A stretch of 64,000 nt of DNA from Hofstenia miamia (GCA_004352715.1 SCFE01000005.1:553556-617555); one strand, 5' to 3'. Positions 1 to 11,378 are shown, counted from the first letter of the stretch. Notes: generated from the sequence alone by a model not told the origin. Made by a program: numbers and translations.

Positions 1-525
1 TTCCTATGGAGCAGTATGTCATTTGAAGATCGCTATGATTTCACCCAGGATGATGCAAGGAACATTTCAGTGACTTTTCAAACAAAAAATTATGGCTAAC
101 TCTAGGTCAAATCTGATCCCTATGTTAGGTCAATCTGGGGTAACACTGTCTGTAGAACATCATTCAGCAATGCTGCGAAGCTTAGGGCTATTATGTTCAA
201 AGCTTGATCCAATTTGGATTGAAAAATCTTGAGCAATTCTGTGCAGCAGCTGCATGTTTTCTCAAGGTTTTAAATTTTGCAAGAGGTGGACATATTGAAC
301 TGCAGTGCCATCAACATCATAACAACTAAAAACAGATTTTGGTGACTAGAGAAGTTTTTATTTGGCTCTTTTTCGAGAGATAAAAATTTAATGTGTAAAT
401 CTTTATGACCCAGAGTTGGAACCGGCCGAAAAATTCAAAGATGGACCGGGAATATCTAATACTAGCCGACCTGTTTTTGGCCGGTAAATGATATTTGCAT
501 TGTACTGTATATATATTTTTTCATA

Positions 526-531
<6 letters not shown>
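1..531. other. Non-coding AT-rich flank
   Basis: No coding frame, RNA gene or terminal-repeat element is recognisable here. A short pair of GGCCGG-type motifs occurs near 421-482 (ACCGGCCG and GGCCGGTAA), which could be the remnant of an old terminal repeat, but no second end or target duplication was found. Confidence 0.4.

Positions 532-559
<28 letters not shown>
532..559. repeat. (TA)n microsatellite, runs into a gap
   Basis: Pure TA repeat that ends at a 382-base N gap (560-941); TA repeat resumes at 942-971. The gap is therefore probably only the unassembled middle of one long TA tract. Confidence 0.9.
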
Positions 560-941
560 NNNNNNNNNNNNNNNNNNNNNNNNNNNNNNNNNNNNNNNNN
601 NNNNNNNNNNNNNNNNNNNNNNNNNNNNNNNNNNNNNNNNNNNNNNNNNNNNNNNNNNNNNNNNNNNNNNNNNNNNNNNNNNNNNNNNNNNNNNNNNNNN
701 NNNNNNNNNNNNNNNNNNNNNNNNNNNNNNNNNNNNNNNNNNNNNNNNNNNNNNNNNNNNNNNNNNNNNNNNNNNNNNNNNNNNNNNNNNNNNNNNNNNN
801 NNNNNNNNNNNNNNNNNNNNNNNNNNNNNNNNNNNNNNNNNNNNNNNNNNNNNNNNNNNNNNNNNNNNNNNNNNNNNNNNNNNNNNNNNNNNNNNNNNNN
901 NNNNNNNNNNNNNNNNNNNNNNNNNNNNNNNNNNNNNNNNN

Positions 942-974
<33 letters not shown>

Positions 975-1293
975 GAAAGATTTATTCTGCAAACATGTTT
1001 CGCTACATACGTATAGCTTCGTCAGTGCATACAGAGTATAGAGGGAAAGTTTAGAAAAGTTTAAGGATGCTAGCATGGTTTAATTGTCTATTTAAAAGTT
1101 TTTTACGTTGTTGTTTTATTAATAATGCTTCAGCGATCTTAGTATGTTTGTTTTTAGTTAATATTTTAAAGTGATCTTTTGTTGCTTGGTGATGATGTAA
1201 GTAAATTTCTGATGTTAGGTGGCCTCTTAGGTGTTCTTTAATTCTAATTTCCAAATGTCTTCTTGTCTCCCCGAACTATGAGGTATTACACTC

Positions 1294-1517
1294 ATCACAA
1301 GAATATTTATAATCAATAGAGGAAGATATGAGCATTGGGATCGGATCTTTGTTTGAGAAAAAATTTGAGGTCTTAGTTGTTGTAAATGTTGGAATTATCT
1401 TAGTTTCATATATCTTTAATTTTTTGTTGATTCTTTTAAGTTGGTGTTCGATATATGATTGTCGTTCTTTAATATAAGGTAAATTCCAATAAATGTTTTT
1501 AATTTTATCATTGTTGT
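1294..1517. repeat. Left copy of gap-flanking duplicate
   Basis: Almost identical to 2128-2352, differing by a 1-base indel in the run near 1375/2208. The two copies abut opposite sides of a 610-N gap. This is best read as two unmerged contig ends or alleles rather than a biological tandem duplication. Confidence 0.85.
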
Positions 1518-2127
1518 NNNNNNNNNNNNNNNNNNNNNNNNNNNNNNNNNNNNNNNNNNNNNNNNNNNNNNNNNNNNNNNNNNNNNNNNNNNNNNNNNNN
1601 NNNNNNNNNNNNNNNNNNNNNNNNNNNNNNNNNNNNNNNNNNNNNNNNNNNNNNNNNNNNNNNNNNNNNNNNNNNNNNNNNNNNNNNNNNNNNNNNNNNN
1701 NNNNNNNNNNNNNNNNNNNNNNNNNNNNNNNNNNNNNNNNNNNNNNNNNNNNNNNNNNNNNNNNNNNNNNNNNNNNNNNNNNNNNNNNNNNNNNNNNNNN
1801 NNNNNNNNNNNNNNNNNNNNNNNNNNNNNNNNNNNNNNNNNNNNNNNNNNNNNNNNNNNNNNNNNNNNNNNNNNNNNNNNNNNNNNNNNNNNNNNNNNNN
1901 NNNNNNNNNNNNNNNNNNNNNNNNNNNNNNNNNNNNNNNNNNNNNNNNNNNNNNNNNNNNNNNNNNNNNNNNNNNNNNNNNNNNNNNNNNNNNNNNNNNN
2001 NNNNNNNNNNNNNNNNNNNNNNNNNNNNNNNNNNNNNNNNNNNNNNNNNNNNNNNNNNNNNNNNNNNNNNNNNNNNNNNNNNNNNNNNNNNNNNNNNNNN
2101 NNNNNNNNNNNNNNNNNNNNNNNNNNN

Positions 2128-2352
2128 ATCACAAGAATATTTATAATCAATAGAGGAAGATATGAGCATTGGGATCGGATCTTTGTTTGAGAAAAAATTT
2201 GAGGTCTTTGGTTGTTGTAAATGTTGGAATTATCTTAGTTTCATATATCTTTAATTTTTTGTTGATTCTTTTAAGTTGGTGTTCGATATATGATTGTCGT
2301 TCTTTAATATAAGGTAAATTCCAATAAATGTTTTTAATTTTATCATTGTTGT
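2128..2352. repeat. Right copy of gap-flanking duplicate
   Basis: Partner of 1294-1517. It continues to 2476 with more Penelope-like coding sequence, so the true element order is 2476 to 2128, then directly into the 1294-1517 equivalent, then 1293 to 972. Confidence 0.85.
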
Positions 2353-2471
2353 CCTTTAATTTGTTGTTAATAAAATATTTATCCAAGCATTTCATTATTA
2401 GATGGTGAGGATAGCCATTATTTGTTAAGATTGAAAAAAGTTTATCAGTTGCTTCTGTAAGATTCTTGTAA

Positions 2472-2474
<3 letters not shown>

Positions 2475-2509
<35 letters not shown>
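2475..2509. repeat. (TA)n microsatellite
   Basis: Pure TA repeat touching the truncated 5' end of the Penelope-like element. Confidence 0.95.
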
Positions 2510-2513
<4 letters not shown>

Positions 2514-2970
2514 GGGAGGCAATCTGATAGAGAATAGTATGTTCAAATACAAACTTACATGCAAAAAATCATGTCTCTACCTAATAATTGGTGGGCACTA
2601 CTAGCTCTATTTACCAAATCAGCTTGCTAAATGTGGAAGCAGAGCATCTTGAGTGATTTTCCTTGCTTTTTTCACATGATTTTTCAAAAATGGCGGCCCC
2701 GGATGTACTGTAAGGTCTAAATCAAGTGATTTGCCTGGTCATTGGGAATTGTTAAAACGTCAACCTGACTTTGTCTCAACAGCTGCTAGGTTTCAATGGT
2801 ATACTTTATCTCAATAAACTGATAATAATATCTAATTATATTGAATCAATATAATTTTGGGACATGAATTTATAAAGGGATTTAGTTCAACTACATGTAG
2901 ATATAATGTTTATGTTCACTAGTTAACTGGTGCATTTATAGGAGGAGCAAATAATTGTTTACCAACCTGC

Positions 2971-2972
<2 letters not shown>
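2510..2972. other. Unclassified segment between two (TA)n tracts
   Basis: A 463-bp stretch bounded on both sides by TA repeats, more GC-rich in the middle (GGCGGCCCCGG near 2692). It has no long open frame and its ends are not inverted repeats. The bracketing by TA tracts could mean an inserted element, but no class can be assigned. Confidence 0.35.

Positions 2973-3004
<32 letters not shown>
2973..3004. repeat. (TA)n microsatellite
   Basis: TA repeat followed by CATATG. Confidence 0.95.
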
Positions 3005-3009
<5 letters not shown>

Positions 3010-4080
3010 GTATAACACAAATTTCAAACTATTATGTCTTAATATTTATCAAAATGCAATTTTTTGCATAACATTAATCAGCTTTTCAGTTTAAAGTGAA
3101 TGAAAATTGTGAACGTATCATTTGGCTTAGTTAATTTATATTTGTATGATATTAAAATATATAAAGCTAACATTAGCATTGTCAATTACTATTATGGGAT
3201 TTAAACTGCCGGCCCTGACGGTCCGTATCCGATTCTATCTACGTTCTGCCATATCCCTGTATATGTTATTTTTTAAAATTTTGCTATTTTTTATTCTAAG
3301 ACATTGAATTCATTTAAAGAAATAGTAAGCAATAGTTTTAATATGAAAACAATACATGTTTGCCCAAAATTCAAGGATAATTTCAAAAATAAAAAAATTC
3401 AATAGAAATTAATGTGGTTATATTAATATATCGTATAGTGTAGGTAGACTAGAAATTTAGGAGTTCAAGAGATACCATCATAGCAGGTCACCCTTGGGTC
3501 AGCAAAAATGAAGCATGTGGAAACAATAATGGTTTTTCTGAATTTCAGTTTTCATAATGAAGAGGAGGCGTGACACTTGTTTCTAAAATGCAATTGGGAA
3601 TGAGTATTGACACTTTTATTCAGATAAAAATTTTTTCGTTGTTTTCTTATTACTTTAAACTTTTTGTTTGTTCTTCTAACAATGAAATTTAATAGACTCA
3701 TTTTAATAATGACTTAATTGATAAAATCTTTTTAAAATGAAATAAAAGTAAATTTCAGTTGATAACTTCAAAACTATTACATAAATTTTTTCATTTAAAA
3801 GTTAATCATGTAATTTTGGTAGATTTGTTCCTTATCAAAAAAATTTAAGTTCAGTATTCTTGGTTACTCTGTGCAATTCGTTTTACGCAAATCCAATGAT
3901 GGCTTGCTAGTAAACAAAAATTTAAGGCTGAGTTGCGGGTAAAATTAACTGCTGAACACGAACCTAGTTTTGACAATGAGAATATATGCTGAGCGCCACG
4001 GAGAGCTGTAATGGTGCTGCAAAAAGTCAATTTTAAATGCTTGCAATCTGAAAAATAAAATATTTCTGTCGAATGTTTAA
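3005..4080. other. AT-rich non-coding DNA
   Basis: No gene or RNA recognised. A GC-rich island with CCGGCCCTGACGG lies near 3211 and may mark an old repeat end, but no partner was seen. Confidence 0.4.
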
Positions 4081-4260
4081 GGCCCGTCCCACACTGCCGT
4101 TAAGGTAACCTTAACTTAAGCCCTAACGGCAGTGTGCGATGTTATTTCTAAGTTAAGGTTAAAATCGATGGGCATAGGCTAAGTTCTCGTTAAGTTAAAG
4201 TTTACTTTAACGGCAGTGTGCGACGAACTATAGGGGGTCGCACACTCCCGTTAAGTTAAG
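4081..4260. mobile_element. Inverted-motif cluster, likely small non-autonomous DNA element
   Basis: Four copies of a 13-bp motif alternate in orientation: CACACTGCCGTTA at 4090-4102, its inverse TAACGGCAGTGTG at 4124-4136 and 4208-4220, and the variant CACACTCCCGTTA at 4241-4253. The start GGCCCGTCCCACACTG and the inner TTAAGGT/ACCTTAA palindromes suggest a foldback or miniature inverted-repeat element, perhaps two fragments joined. The superfamily is not recognisable and no clear target duplication was found. Confidence 0.5.
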
Positions 4261-5413
4261 GTTTATAAACAATTTCATAATTGCAAAAACACGAAGTCTG
4301 CCTATTTTAAGCGCACGAATGCTCAAATTTGAAGGCATTTCTCAATTTTGTTGATAAATGGCATCCACAAATGCTTAATTAATTTAGCTAAGAATAATGC
4401 ACATTGGATCATTAGACAAAATTAAATATATATAACGTTCATTCCTAACTATATTTGAAAGTTTAAATAAGTATTTATAACTTTATAAAGCAAAACGCGA
4501 GTACATTAGTGTTTTTTATGTATGTCAAAATAATACCGCAACACATTGCGTTTTCTGAACAAATGCAAATTAAATTATATTTAGATTTAGTAAGTTTTAC
4601 ATATTCTAATGATATTAGTGTTGAGTCTGGTTAGGATTTTTAGACCAGGTTTATAAGGATTAGTCAGTTCAAGTTACAATCAGCGTAAATCAGGTCCAGG
4701 TCAAGAGGATCGGAGGCAGTTTTGACAATATCCATGTAGTTTGATCAATTCTATATCATTTTGATTTTATTAACTCTAAAAATCTTGTAAAATCAGGATG
4801 GTTTTAGTATCACTACTTTACTTAGCTTCTTTTCTTCATTACGTATGCGAAATGTCGTATAGACAGATAATAATGGGAATACCTGTTTACCAAATGACAA
4901 ACTTATCTCAACTTTTCTCTAAATTGCATTAGTAATATATTTGGTATTTGTTAAATGCTATCTTAGATAAAATCAATATGTTACAATGGTTGCAGGACTG
5001 TTCTGTTTAAGTCGTACTAATAATCATTTACTAGAATGACTTTTTCAAATTTTACTGAAATCGATGTTTACATCCACGCACAGTGTAAAAAAATATAATT
5101 CGCCAGAAGAGGATGATGTTTCTTTTATAACATCCCTTCCTCTATGAACATCAACACAAGAACAGGTTTCAATCAGGTCAGGTTTGAAGTGCGGGTGAAC
5201 TCATCATTTAATGATATACCCTAAAAACTCATGAGCACGTTTGAAAGCATATTGTGAGAATATTTTAATGTAGTCAATAAACTTTCTAGGACAAACATAA
5301 AATCCCTAAAATGGTTACCACTGACAAATTTAAATCCAGTGTGAAAGATTTAATTTGTGAATTTCTTCAAATAGTTGCCTTAAATTTCAAGACGGTCCTT
5401 GTAGTTGGTTTTA
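4261..5413. other. AT-rich non-coding DNA
   Basis: No coding frame, tRNA-like fold or terminal repeat recognised in this stretch. Confidence 0.4.
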
Positions 5414-5434
5414 TACAGGGTTATTCATAATTAA
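5414..5434 (+). repeat. Candidate left terminal repeat of the transposon carrying 5549-5744
   Basis: CAGGGTTATTCATAATT follows a TA dinucleotide (5414-5415) about 130 bp upstream of the transposase start. Tc1/mariner-type elements duplicate TA, and many begin with CAGGGT. The other end is not visible because of the gap at 5745-6455, so this is an inference from position and motif. Confidence 0.35.
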
Positions 5435-5548
5435 CACTACAACTTAAGTGTCATTGATTGGACGTTTCTATTGGTTGAAATTAATGAATATTATTTACTC
5501 ATGTAGTATATATGTGTGGATTATATAATTTGTTTTCATTATTGTAGA

Positions 5549-5744
5549 ATGTCTCGTCTGAAATTGGAGGATCGAATATTATTAGTCGAGTTGTATTTTA
5601 CATGTGGAAAATCAATTACTGATGCAATAAGGAAATTCTGCACAATCAGGAAACTCAAGAAGACACAACATGCTCCTGCAAGATCAACTGTGCAAAACTT
5701 AATTGACAAATTTCATACCACAGGCAGTGTAGCAGATTTGCAAC
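5549..5744 (+). CDS. N-terminus of a Tc1/mariner-type transposase (helix-turn-helix region), cut by a gap
   Basis: About 65 residues are visible before a 711-N gap. The start MSRLKLEDRILLVELYF followed by a basic stretch, then ARSTVQNLIDKFHTTGSVADL, has the look of the winged or helix-turn-helix DNA-binding module (DUF4817-like) at the front of mariner-related transposases in invertebrates. In those proteins a TGSV-D motif leads into a GRP linker and then a DDE catalytic domain, neither of which can be seen here. The ATG at 5549 is preferred over the in-frame one at 5516 because family similarity begins there. Whether the gene is intact cannot be judged. The sequence after the gap is (TA)n, so the catalytic part is either inside the gap or lost. 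Confidence 0.55.
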
Positions 5745-6455
5745 NNNNNNNNNNNNNNNNNNNNNNNNNNNNNNNNNNNNNNNNNNNNNNNNNNNNNNNN
5801 NNNNNNNNNNNNNNNNNNNNNNNNNNNNNNNNNNNNNNNNNNNNNNNNNNNNNNNNNNNNNNNNNNNNNNNNNNNNNNNNNNNNNNNNNNNNNNNNNNNN
5901 NNNNNNNNNNNNNNNNNNNNNNNNNNNNNNNNNNNNNNNNNNNNNNNNNNNNNNNNNNNNNNNNNNNNNNNNNNNNNNNNNNNNNNNNNNNNNNNNNNNN
6001 NNNNNNNNNNNNNNNNNNNNNNNNNNNNNNNNNNNNNNNNNNNNNNNNNNNNNNNNNNNNNNNNNNNNNNNNNNNNNNNNNNNNNNNNNNNNNNNNNNNN
6101 NNNNNNNNNNNNNNNNNNNNNNNNNNNNNNNNNNNNNNNNNNNNNNNNNNNNNNNNNNNNNNNNNNNNNNNNNNNNNNNNNNNNNNNNNNNNNNNNNNNN
6201 NNNNNNNNNNNNNNNNNNNNNNNNNNNNNNNNNNNNNNNNNNNNNNNNNNNNNNNNNNNNNNNNNNNNNNNNNNNNNNNNNNNNNNNNNNNNNNNNNNNN
6301 NNNNNNNNNNNNNNNNNNNNNNNNNNNNNNNNNNNNNNNNNNNNNNNNNNNNNNNNNNNNNNNNNNNNNNNNNNNNNNNNNNNNNNNNNNNNNNNNNNNN
6401 NNNNNNNNNNNNNNNNNNNNNNNNNNNNNNNNNNNNNNNNNNNNNNNNNNNNNNN

Positions 6456-6492
<37 letters not shown>
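6456..6492. repeat. (TA)n microsatellite after gap
   Basis: TA repeat ending in ACACACAAA; the 711-N gap 5745-6455 precedes it. Confidence 0.9.
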
Positions 6493-6498
<6 letters not shown>

Positions 6499-7869
6499 AA
6501 TTTGTAAGTGATGATAAAGCTGAACGTGCATAATGTGAATTGGAAACAATTCTTACAGCATGTTTAATTCATATAATATACTCAAACAAATATTCTATTT
6601 GATTTTGTTTTTTTGTTTATCATCTATTTTGAGAAAAAGCCGGTTTGCGGATTTTGAGCGAAAAGGAAGAAGTGACGCTCCTCTGTCACGTGGTGCTTTT
6701 CGATTGAGCTTAGCGTTAATAGTTTATGAGTTATAATCCTTTAAAAAAATTTACCATCATGAAAAATTTTCAAAAATCGCAAGGCAGTTTAGGGTTAGGA
6801 GTGCAGTTATAATAGCACTCAAAATATTGTCATAAATAAGGTTCATAAAAGCTAGCTATGTGCAGATAAAATTTCTTGTAATGCAATAATTATGTTTATA
6901 AAATTCAAATCGTTTCATTCATGCTCAAATAGTCCATTTGAAAATAAATATGATAGAAATTTCGTAATAAAAGATTTATACGTTTTATAACTAGAAGTTT
7001 GTAGATATACGTCAATGGATCTTTCATAAAATTTTCAAACAAGTGAAAATTTAGAGAAAAATTTTAATACGCCATTTTATGGTCAAGTAGGTAATGGTGG
7101 CGGGCCGTGACCGTGAGCCAAGCAATTTCAGACCTTTGCACTTCTGATGCCAAATATATAACTGCTGTTAATACTTCCTAAAAGTCGACCAAATTTATTC
7201 GACCCGTTTTAGGGTAACAGATTTTCAATATACTTAGTAACATATTGTACATTATTTCGTCTCCTACATTTGCGTGAGAATCAATAGGGCCGGATTAACG
7301 AGAGCAGACTCTGTAAGCATACATTAGAAAAGACCTTGTTTTTTTGAAATTCTGAAAAAACGCTTCATTTGTAGTAATGATAGCTGAAAATAGTAAATTC
7401 CCGATATGTAGCAGCTCAAAATTTGTTGTTTTAGTTTGTTTACAAGAACTTTTCCTTAAAACTTAAGACATTGATGTTATCCTACCTGGATCCCTTTCAT
7501 GTGACATAATTGGTTTAATATTGGTTGGAAAAGATTTTATTTAGTTGATAAATAAGTATTTGTTCTAAACTCACATCATCGTAATATATTTCCCAGTTAA
7601 GGCTCTTCAATGTTTCACCCAATTCTCTATTTCGAATAAGATTACATATATTCTAAAAGATCACTTTACCTTTGCGATTAAAATGAATCATCACGCATTG
7701 TCAACGAGCCGAGCTGAATTGAGTCGAGTTGATCCGTGTCGAGCTTAATAGTTTCGAAAGGGCCCCACCCAAACACTGAAATGCTGCAATGAAAATTGGG
7801 ATATTTTCCAACTGCTGGAAATCTTCTAACTGTATCTGTAGTAGGTCATATTAATGTCATGGTGTTTAC

Positions 7870-7874
<5 letters not shown>
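6493..7874. other. AT-rich non-coding DNA with repeat scraps
   Basis: No gene seen. TAGGGCCGGATTAACGAG near 7285 resembles the end of a hAT-type element. TTGTCAACGAGCCGAGCT near 7699 matches the terminal repeat of the element at 55477-55854, so it is probably a broken end of that family. Neither has a visible partner end. Confidence 0.4.
7699..7760. repeat. Fragment of the CGAGCC element family
   Basis: TTGTCAACGAGCCGAGCT is identical to the start of the inverted repeat of 55477-55854. It is followed by GAGTCGAGTTGATCC, which recalls the 10768-11264 family instead. It may be a join of two element ends. Confidence 0.45.
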
Positions 7875-7910
<36 letters not shown>

Positions 7911-7939
7911 CGTATATATATAATATATATATATATATA
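7875..7939. repeat. Interrupted (TA)n microsatellite
   Basis: TA repeats with TGTATA and CGTATA interruptions. Confidence 0.9.
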
Positions 7940-9026
7940 GTATGTATTGAACAATTATTTATAAAACAAATACAAAGAAAATTTTCCGCAATTCATTAGC
8001 AATAGTTAAATGCACAAATTAGTTTATTAACTATAAGAATAATTTATTCAAAACCAAGAAAAAAATAGTTAATAGCAATTGATATCAGTTAAATAAAACT
8101 GGTAATTTATATAGTTGACGGTTAACAGTCTTATGTAGATCATCCAAATTGTTTGAATATCTACAGTAATATGAAGGCTTTTTGATTCATTTTAAATTAT
8201 AGACATTATTTGAAATTGTGTACAATAATATATAATTCTTCGATTTTAATGGTTTAGTACTTACATACCAATATTTAACAAAGCAACCAAATGAAATATC
8301 ACCAACTTAAACTTTAAAGTCCTTTCTAGTTCTTGTACTAATATTTAAAAGTAGCACTAAAATTATAATACACCATTCAGTTCTTTAACAAATTGCATAT
8401 GAACATAGTTTAGTAGTTATTTTTAGATATCACGATCAATTCTCAATACAAACTTAAAACGGAAAAATAAAAATGTGTTAGTGACATTTCCATAGCACAT
8501 AACTATTTAAAAAACAATGTTTTCACATTAAAACCTGCTAAGTAATCTTATGAAACTATAATGTAAAAATAATTTGTTTTATGTCATAAGGCTTTGCAAA
8601 AATGCATTAAGCATTTGGCAAACATGAGCATTCATAATACCACTGGTGGGTAATGGATTATTTCTCTGCTCTAAATGCAACCAGTCCCTAAACACGATAA
8701 CTAGTAAACGTGGTATTACAACAAAATATTTATATTAGAACTTTACTTCATGCAATACCTATGTTAATAATCTTCGATATGAAATTTCTTAAAATTTATT
8801 TTCAATTACCTTTTCAAGTTTTATTTATTTTTGGTCAAAATATACAATGCATAAATGAGTATTTCTATTAAATATTAAAAAAGAACTCATTTTTTGGTTA
8901 AAAATAACCATTCAATTTAAATTGATATTAACCTAAGAAATAATTAAAATTAAAACAATGACATAGATAAACCCAATCTGGAAAATTTCATATTTGCCTT
9001 ACAAAAAATACATGCACAAACGAAGG
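7940..9026. other. AT-rich non-coding DNA
   Basis: No gene, RNA or element end recognised. Confidence 0.4.
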
Positions 9027-9034
9027 GTGGAAAT

Positions 9035-9311
9035 CAGGCGCGTATTGAGAATTTCTAAAAGGAGGAGGGGCAATTTTTATCAGAAACATATAGGCCTAGG
9101 TAGTTCTGATTATATATTGCAGTTAAAAAAGATGTAAAAATTTAAACAAACGTTTAAATAAATACAGCAATGAAGTAATTATAAATTGATCTAATTTTTT
9201 TCCACTTTATGTCAAACAAAAAGACTGTTCATCAATATATTGATCAGATCGTATGAGAATGAGTTGAACTTGACCTGCCCCAAAGGGGGTGGGGAGCGCG
9301 CAAGGCCTCTA
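9035..9311. mobile_element. Non-autonomous hAT-type element (277 bp)
   Basis: Left end CAGGCGCGTATTGAG followed by a G-rich stretch; right end GGGGAGCGCGCAAGGCCTCTA. The ends form an imperfect inverted repeat. Near-identical 8-bp direct repeats flank it: GTGGAAAT (9027-9034) and GTGGAAAA (9312-9319). An 8-bp duplication and CAG-type ends are the marks of hAT transposition. It has no transposase frame. Confidence 0.6.
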
Positions 9312-9319
9312 GTGGAAAA

Positions 9320-10742
9320 TTTTGCAATCTTATATACAAAGCTAAGAAAACAAAATTCAGCGATACCAAAAATTTAATAATTCAATTCAATCGAACTCCT
9401 GGAAAATACTTAATATTCCATGTTTGAAGGTAGAATGTATGTATATTTGTATCTGCAATGGCAAATCACAATATATTTGTAATATATTTGATTTCGCTAA
9501 ATAATTTTGAAAGCAATCAAGGCTTCCTTTAATAACAGATATTACATTTGCAGAACTAACAGCATAATAAGGAAGCAATAAATACAGCTAAAAGCAGGAA
9601 TTTGTTTCAAAATTTCGCTCAGGTATTCAATACGTGGAATATTAAAAATTTCTTTCACTTCTAAAGCCTTACTACAATTGCTTTCGCTTTAAAGCAAGTA
9701 GGGAGTAAATAGTTATCTTAATTTTAGCTTTATGCAAGTATTAAATTGCAAAAAAACCTTTAAAAATGCTGCATCTCAAAGTAGAAATTTTAGATATATG
9801 TCTTTAATAATCTCTGTAATGTGTAACTTAAATGTACGTCAAATAATTGATTTTAAACTCATGTTATTTATGAGTGGCCACACTTTTTTAATTTTATTTT
9901 TTAGACAATATCATTGTTTAAATAATTGTAGAGATGTCCAAAATTAAAAAACTTCTTATACTAAATGCTGGGCTGTGAGTGAGGTATTTTGAAGGACTCA
10001 TTTTAGTAAGATTCTGCTGCAAATCGCCATGTCGTGTTTACAGTAGGCCTTAAATCAATTCAAATTTAGATGGCAATTTCTATTATGATTTTTAAATGGT
10101 TATTGCTGGGTTTAGCCTACAATAATTTTTAAATTATAATTTTTGTATAACGATTTAAACAGAAATGTAAAAATAAATTTATAAAAAAACAAATTTACCC
10201 AAAATAATTTCATGAGACCATTGACATCATTCAATCCTAGTTAAAGGCCAACTTGTAAGATGTGTTATTAACTAATCTAGACGCCTTCAAAGGGATTATT
10301 GCTTCATTGTCCTTAGAAGATATTTAAAAAGAATGAGCTGTGCAAAACTTCTAAAAAGTTCATAGTGAAGCAATGTAAAACCAAAACAATTAAATTAAGG
10401 AAATTTGAAATCTGTTGTAATTTTTGTAAAAATACCAAAATACATGCATTATGATTTATGAAAATATAGGTGTTGAAGCATGCAATTCAATAATTCCTAT
10501 AGGAATGGGAAGGAAAATACATGAAGTAGACAACCCAATGAATTAATTTTATATTAAAAAATTATCTTATATGTCACTTCAATTTAATTTTCTGTCTGAT
10601 TTAATTGTACACGCAAATTGCTTTTGCAACAATCAGTTTCTAAAAACCTATATTACTTAATAAATGTTAATTGTAACGCACTTATTAATTCATTAATTTA
10701 TGAAAGTTGGAAATGATTTTCTACACCCAAGAACATAAGGTC
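9320..10742. other. AT-rich non-coding DNA
   Basis: Short frames exist but show no codon structure or family similarity. No element ends seen. Confidence 0.4.
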
Positions 10743-10767
10743 TATATATGTATATATATATATATAT
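10743..10767. repeat. (TA)n tract at element insertion site
   Basis: TA repeat directly abutting the left end of the element at 10768. Confidence 0.9.
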
Positions 10768-11261
10768 TAGGGCCCTGCGAGTTGACTATTTCATAATCGA
10801 GTCGTGTCGAGTTTGTTAATGTTGACTCGCGAGTCGAGTCGAGTCGAGTTGACGTCATTATCATTATGACAATAGCTTAACCCACGCGCACAGCAAACGG
10901 CTGATTGGAGAATGAAATTGCATACACTGACAGGCGACAGCGTGCACCATAAGTGGCTCATTACAATTCCGCTTCAATATTGGGCTAATGTTACTAAACA
11001 GTTCCCAATCCTTAACCAAGCAAGGGTATCCTTGTTGCGCAGGCGACAAACTGTTCGTCTGAGCGTTTCAACTCAATAAATTCAAACATCTTGACAGAAA
11101 AAAGACTTTCACTTACAGCAAGAAATGCAGAAACTATGGTTCTCATCAAACGTAATAAAGACGTACTCGCACAATAAATCGTTTAAATGTTTTATTTGGA
11201 AAGTTTAACATTTTCATCAACTGCGTATTTCAGTTCGAAATATCGAGTGACTCGCAGGGGC

Positions 11262-11264
<3 letters not shown>
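10768..11264. mobile_element. Non-autonomous hAT-type element inserted in (TA)n (497 bp)
   Basis: Left end TAGGGCCCTGCGAGTTGACT and right end AGTGACTCGCAGGGGCCTA form a terminal inverted repeat of about 20 bp with few mismatches. Inside the left end is a run of GAGTCGAGTCGAGTCGAGTT. The flanks are ATATATAT on both sides, consistent with an 8-bp duplication inside a TA microsatellite, though a microsatellite cannot prove it. No transposase frame is present. A right end of the same family lies at 26591-26639. Confidence 0.7.

Positions 11265-11295
<31 letters not shown>
11264..11295. repeat. (TA)n tract
   Basis: Continuation of the TA microsatellite on the other side of the hAT-type element. 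Confidence 0.9.
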
Positions 11296-11298
<3 letters not shown>

Positions 11299-11301
<3 letters not shown>

Positions 11302-11378
11302 ATTAGTAAAATCAAATAAAAATTTAAAATAATGTGCAAAAAGCACAATTATTGAATTATTGATTTTTAAGATATCAT
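11299..11378. repeat. Left copy of gap-flanking duplicate
   Basis: Nearly identical to 11747-11826, on the other side of a 356-N gap (11379-11734). The only clear difference is TTTAAA versus TACAAA. It is probably an unmerged overlap. Confidence 0.8.

Larger units (their letters stand above)
942..2476 (-). mobile_element. 5'-truncated Penelope-like element in (TA)n DNA
   Basis: The element reads on the minus strand from about 2476 down to about 972. It holds the C-terminal part of a Penelope-like protein (1051-2476) and a short 3' tail. On the minus strand the tail contains GACGAAGC, then a small imperfect hairpin (GCTATACGTATGTAGC), then GAAAC and an AATAAA signal (plus-strand 981-986). CTGACGAAG...GAAAC tails are common in this retroelement class. 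The body begins directly at a (TA)n tract (2475-2509) and ends at another (942-971), so it looks 5'-truncated and inserted into TA-rich DNA. The real length is shorter than the interval, because the 610-N gap at 1518-2127 is bordered by two copies of the same 220-bp stretch. No reverse transcriptase catalytic core is present. Confidence 0.75.
1051..2476 (-). pseudogene. Penelope-like reverse transcriptase C-terminus with GIY-YIG endonuclease, stop-interrupted
   Basis: This is the C-terminal end of a Penelope-like polyprotein, which in intact elements couples a reverse transcriptase to a GIY-YIG nuclease that nicks target DNA. Reading down from 2476, the frame first gives the linker after the polymerase, including LPYIKERQSYIEHQ. 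It then gives FFSNKDPIP and the start of the nuclease, DYKYSCDECNTS. The next codon is TAG (plus-strand 1276-1278) where the family has the Tyr of YIGET. The same frame continues as FGETRRHLEIRIKEH through to a normal end at 1051. The lesion thus replaces a conserved nuclease residue. The copy right of the gap (2128-2352) has an extra base near 2208 that shifts the frame. The copy left of the gap (1296-1517) keeps it. Most of the polymerase is missing upstream, so the gene is dead both by truncation and by the stop. Confidence 0.75.

Noticed and set aside
488-1016. Tyr-Ile repeat frames across (TA)n tracts and gaps, also at 6456, 28677, 58019 and 61169
   Set aside because: Translation of TA repeats and N bases; not genes.
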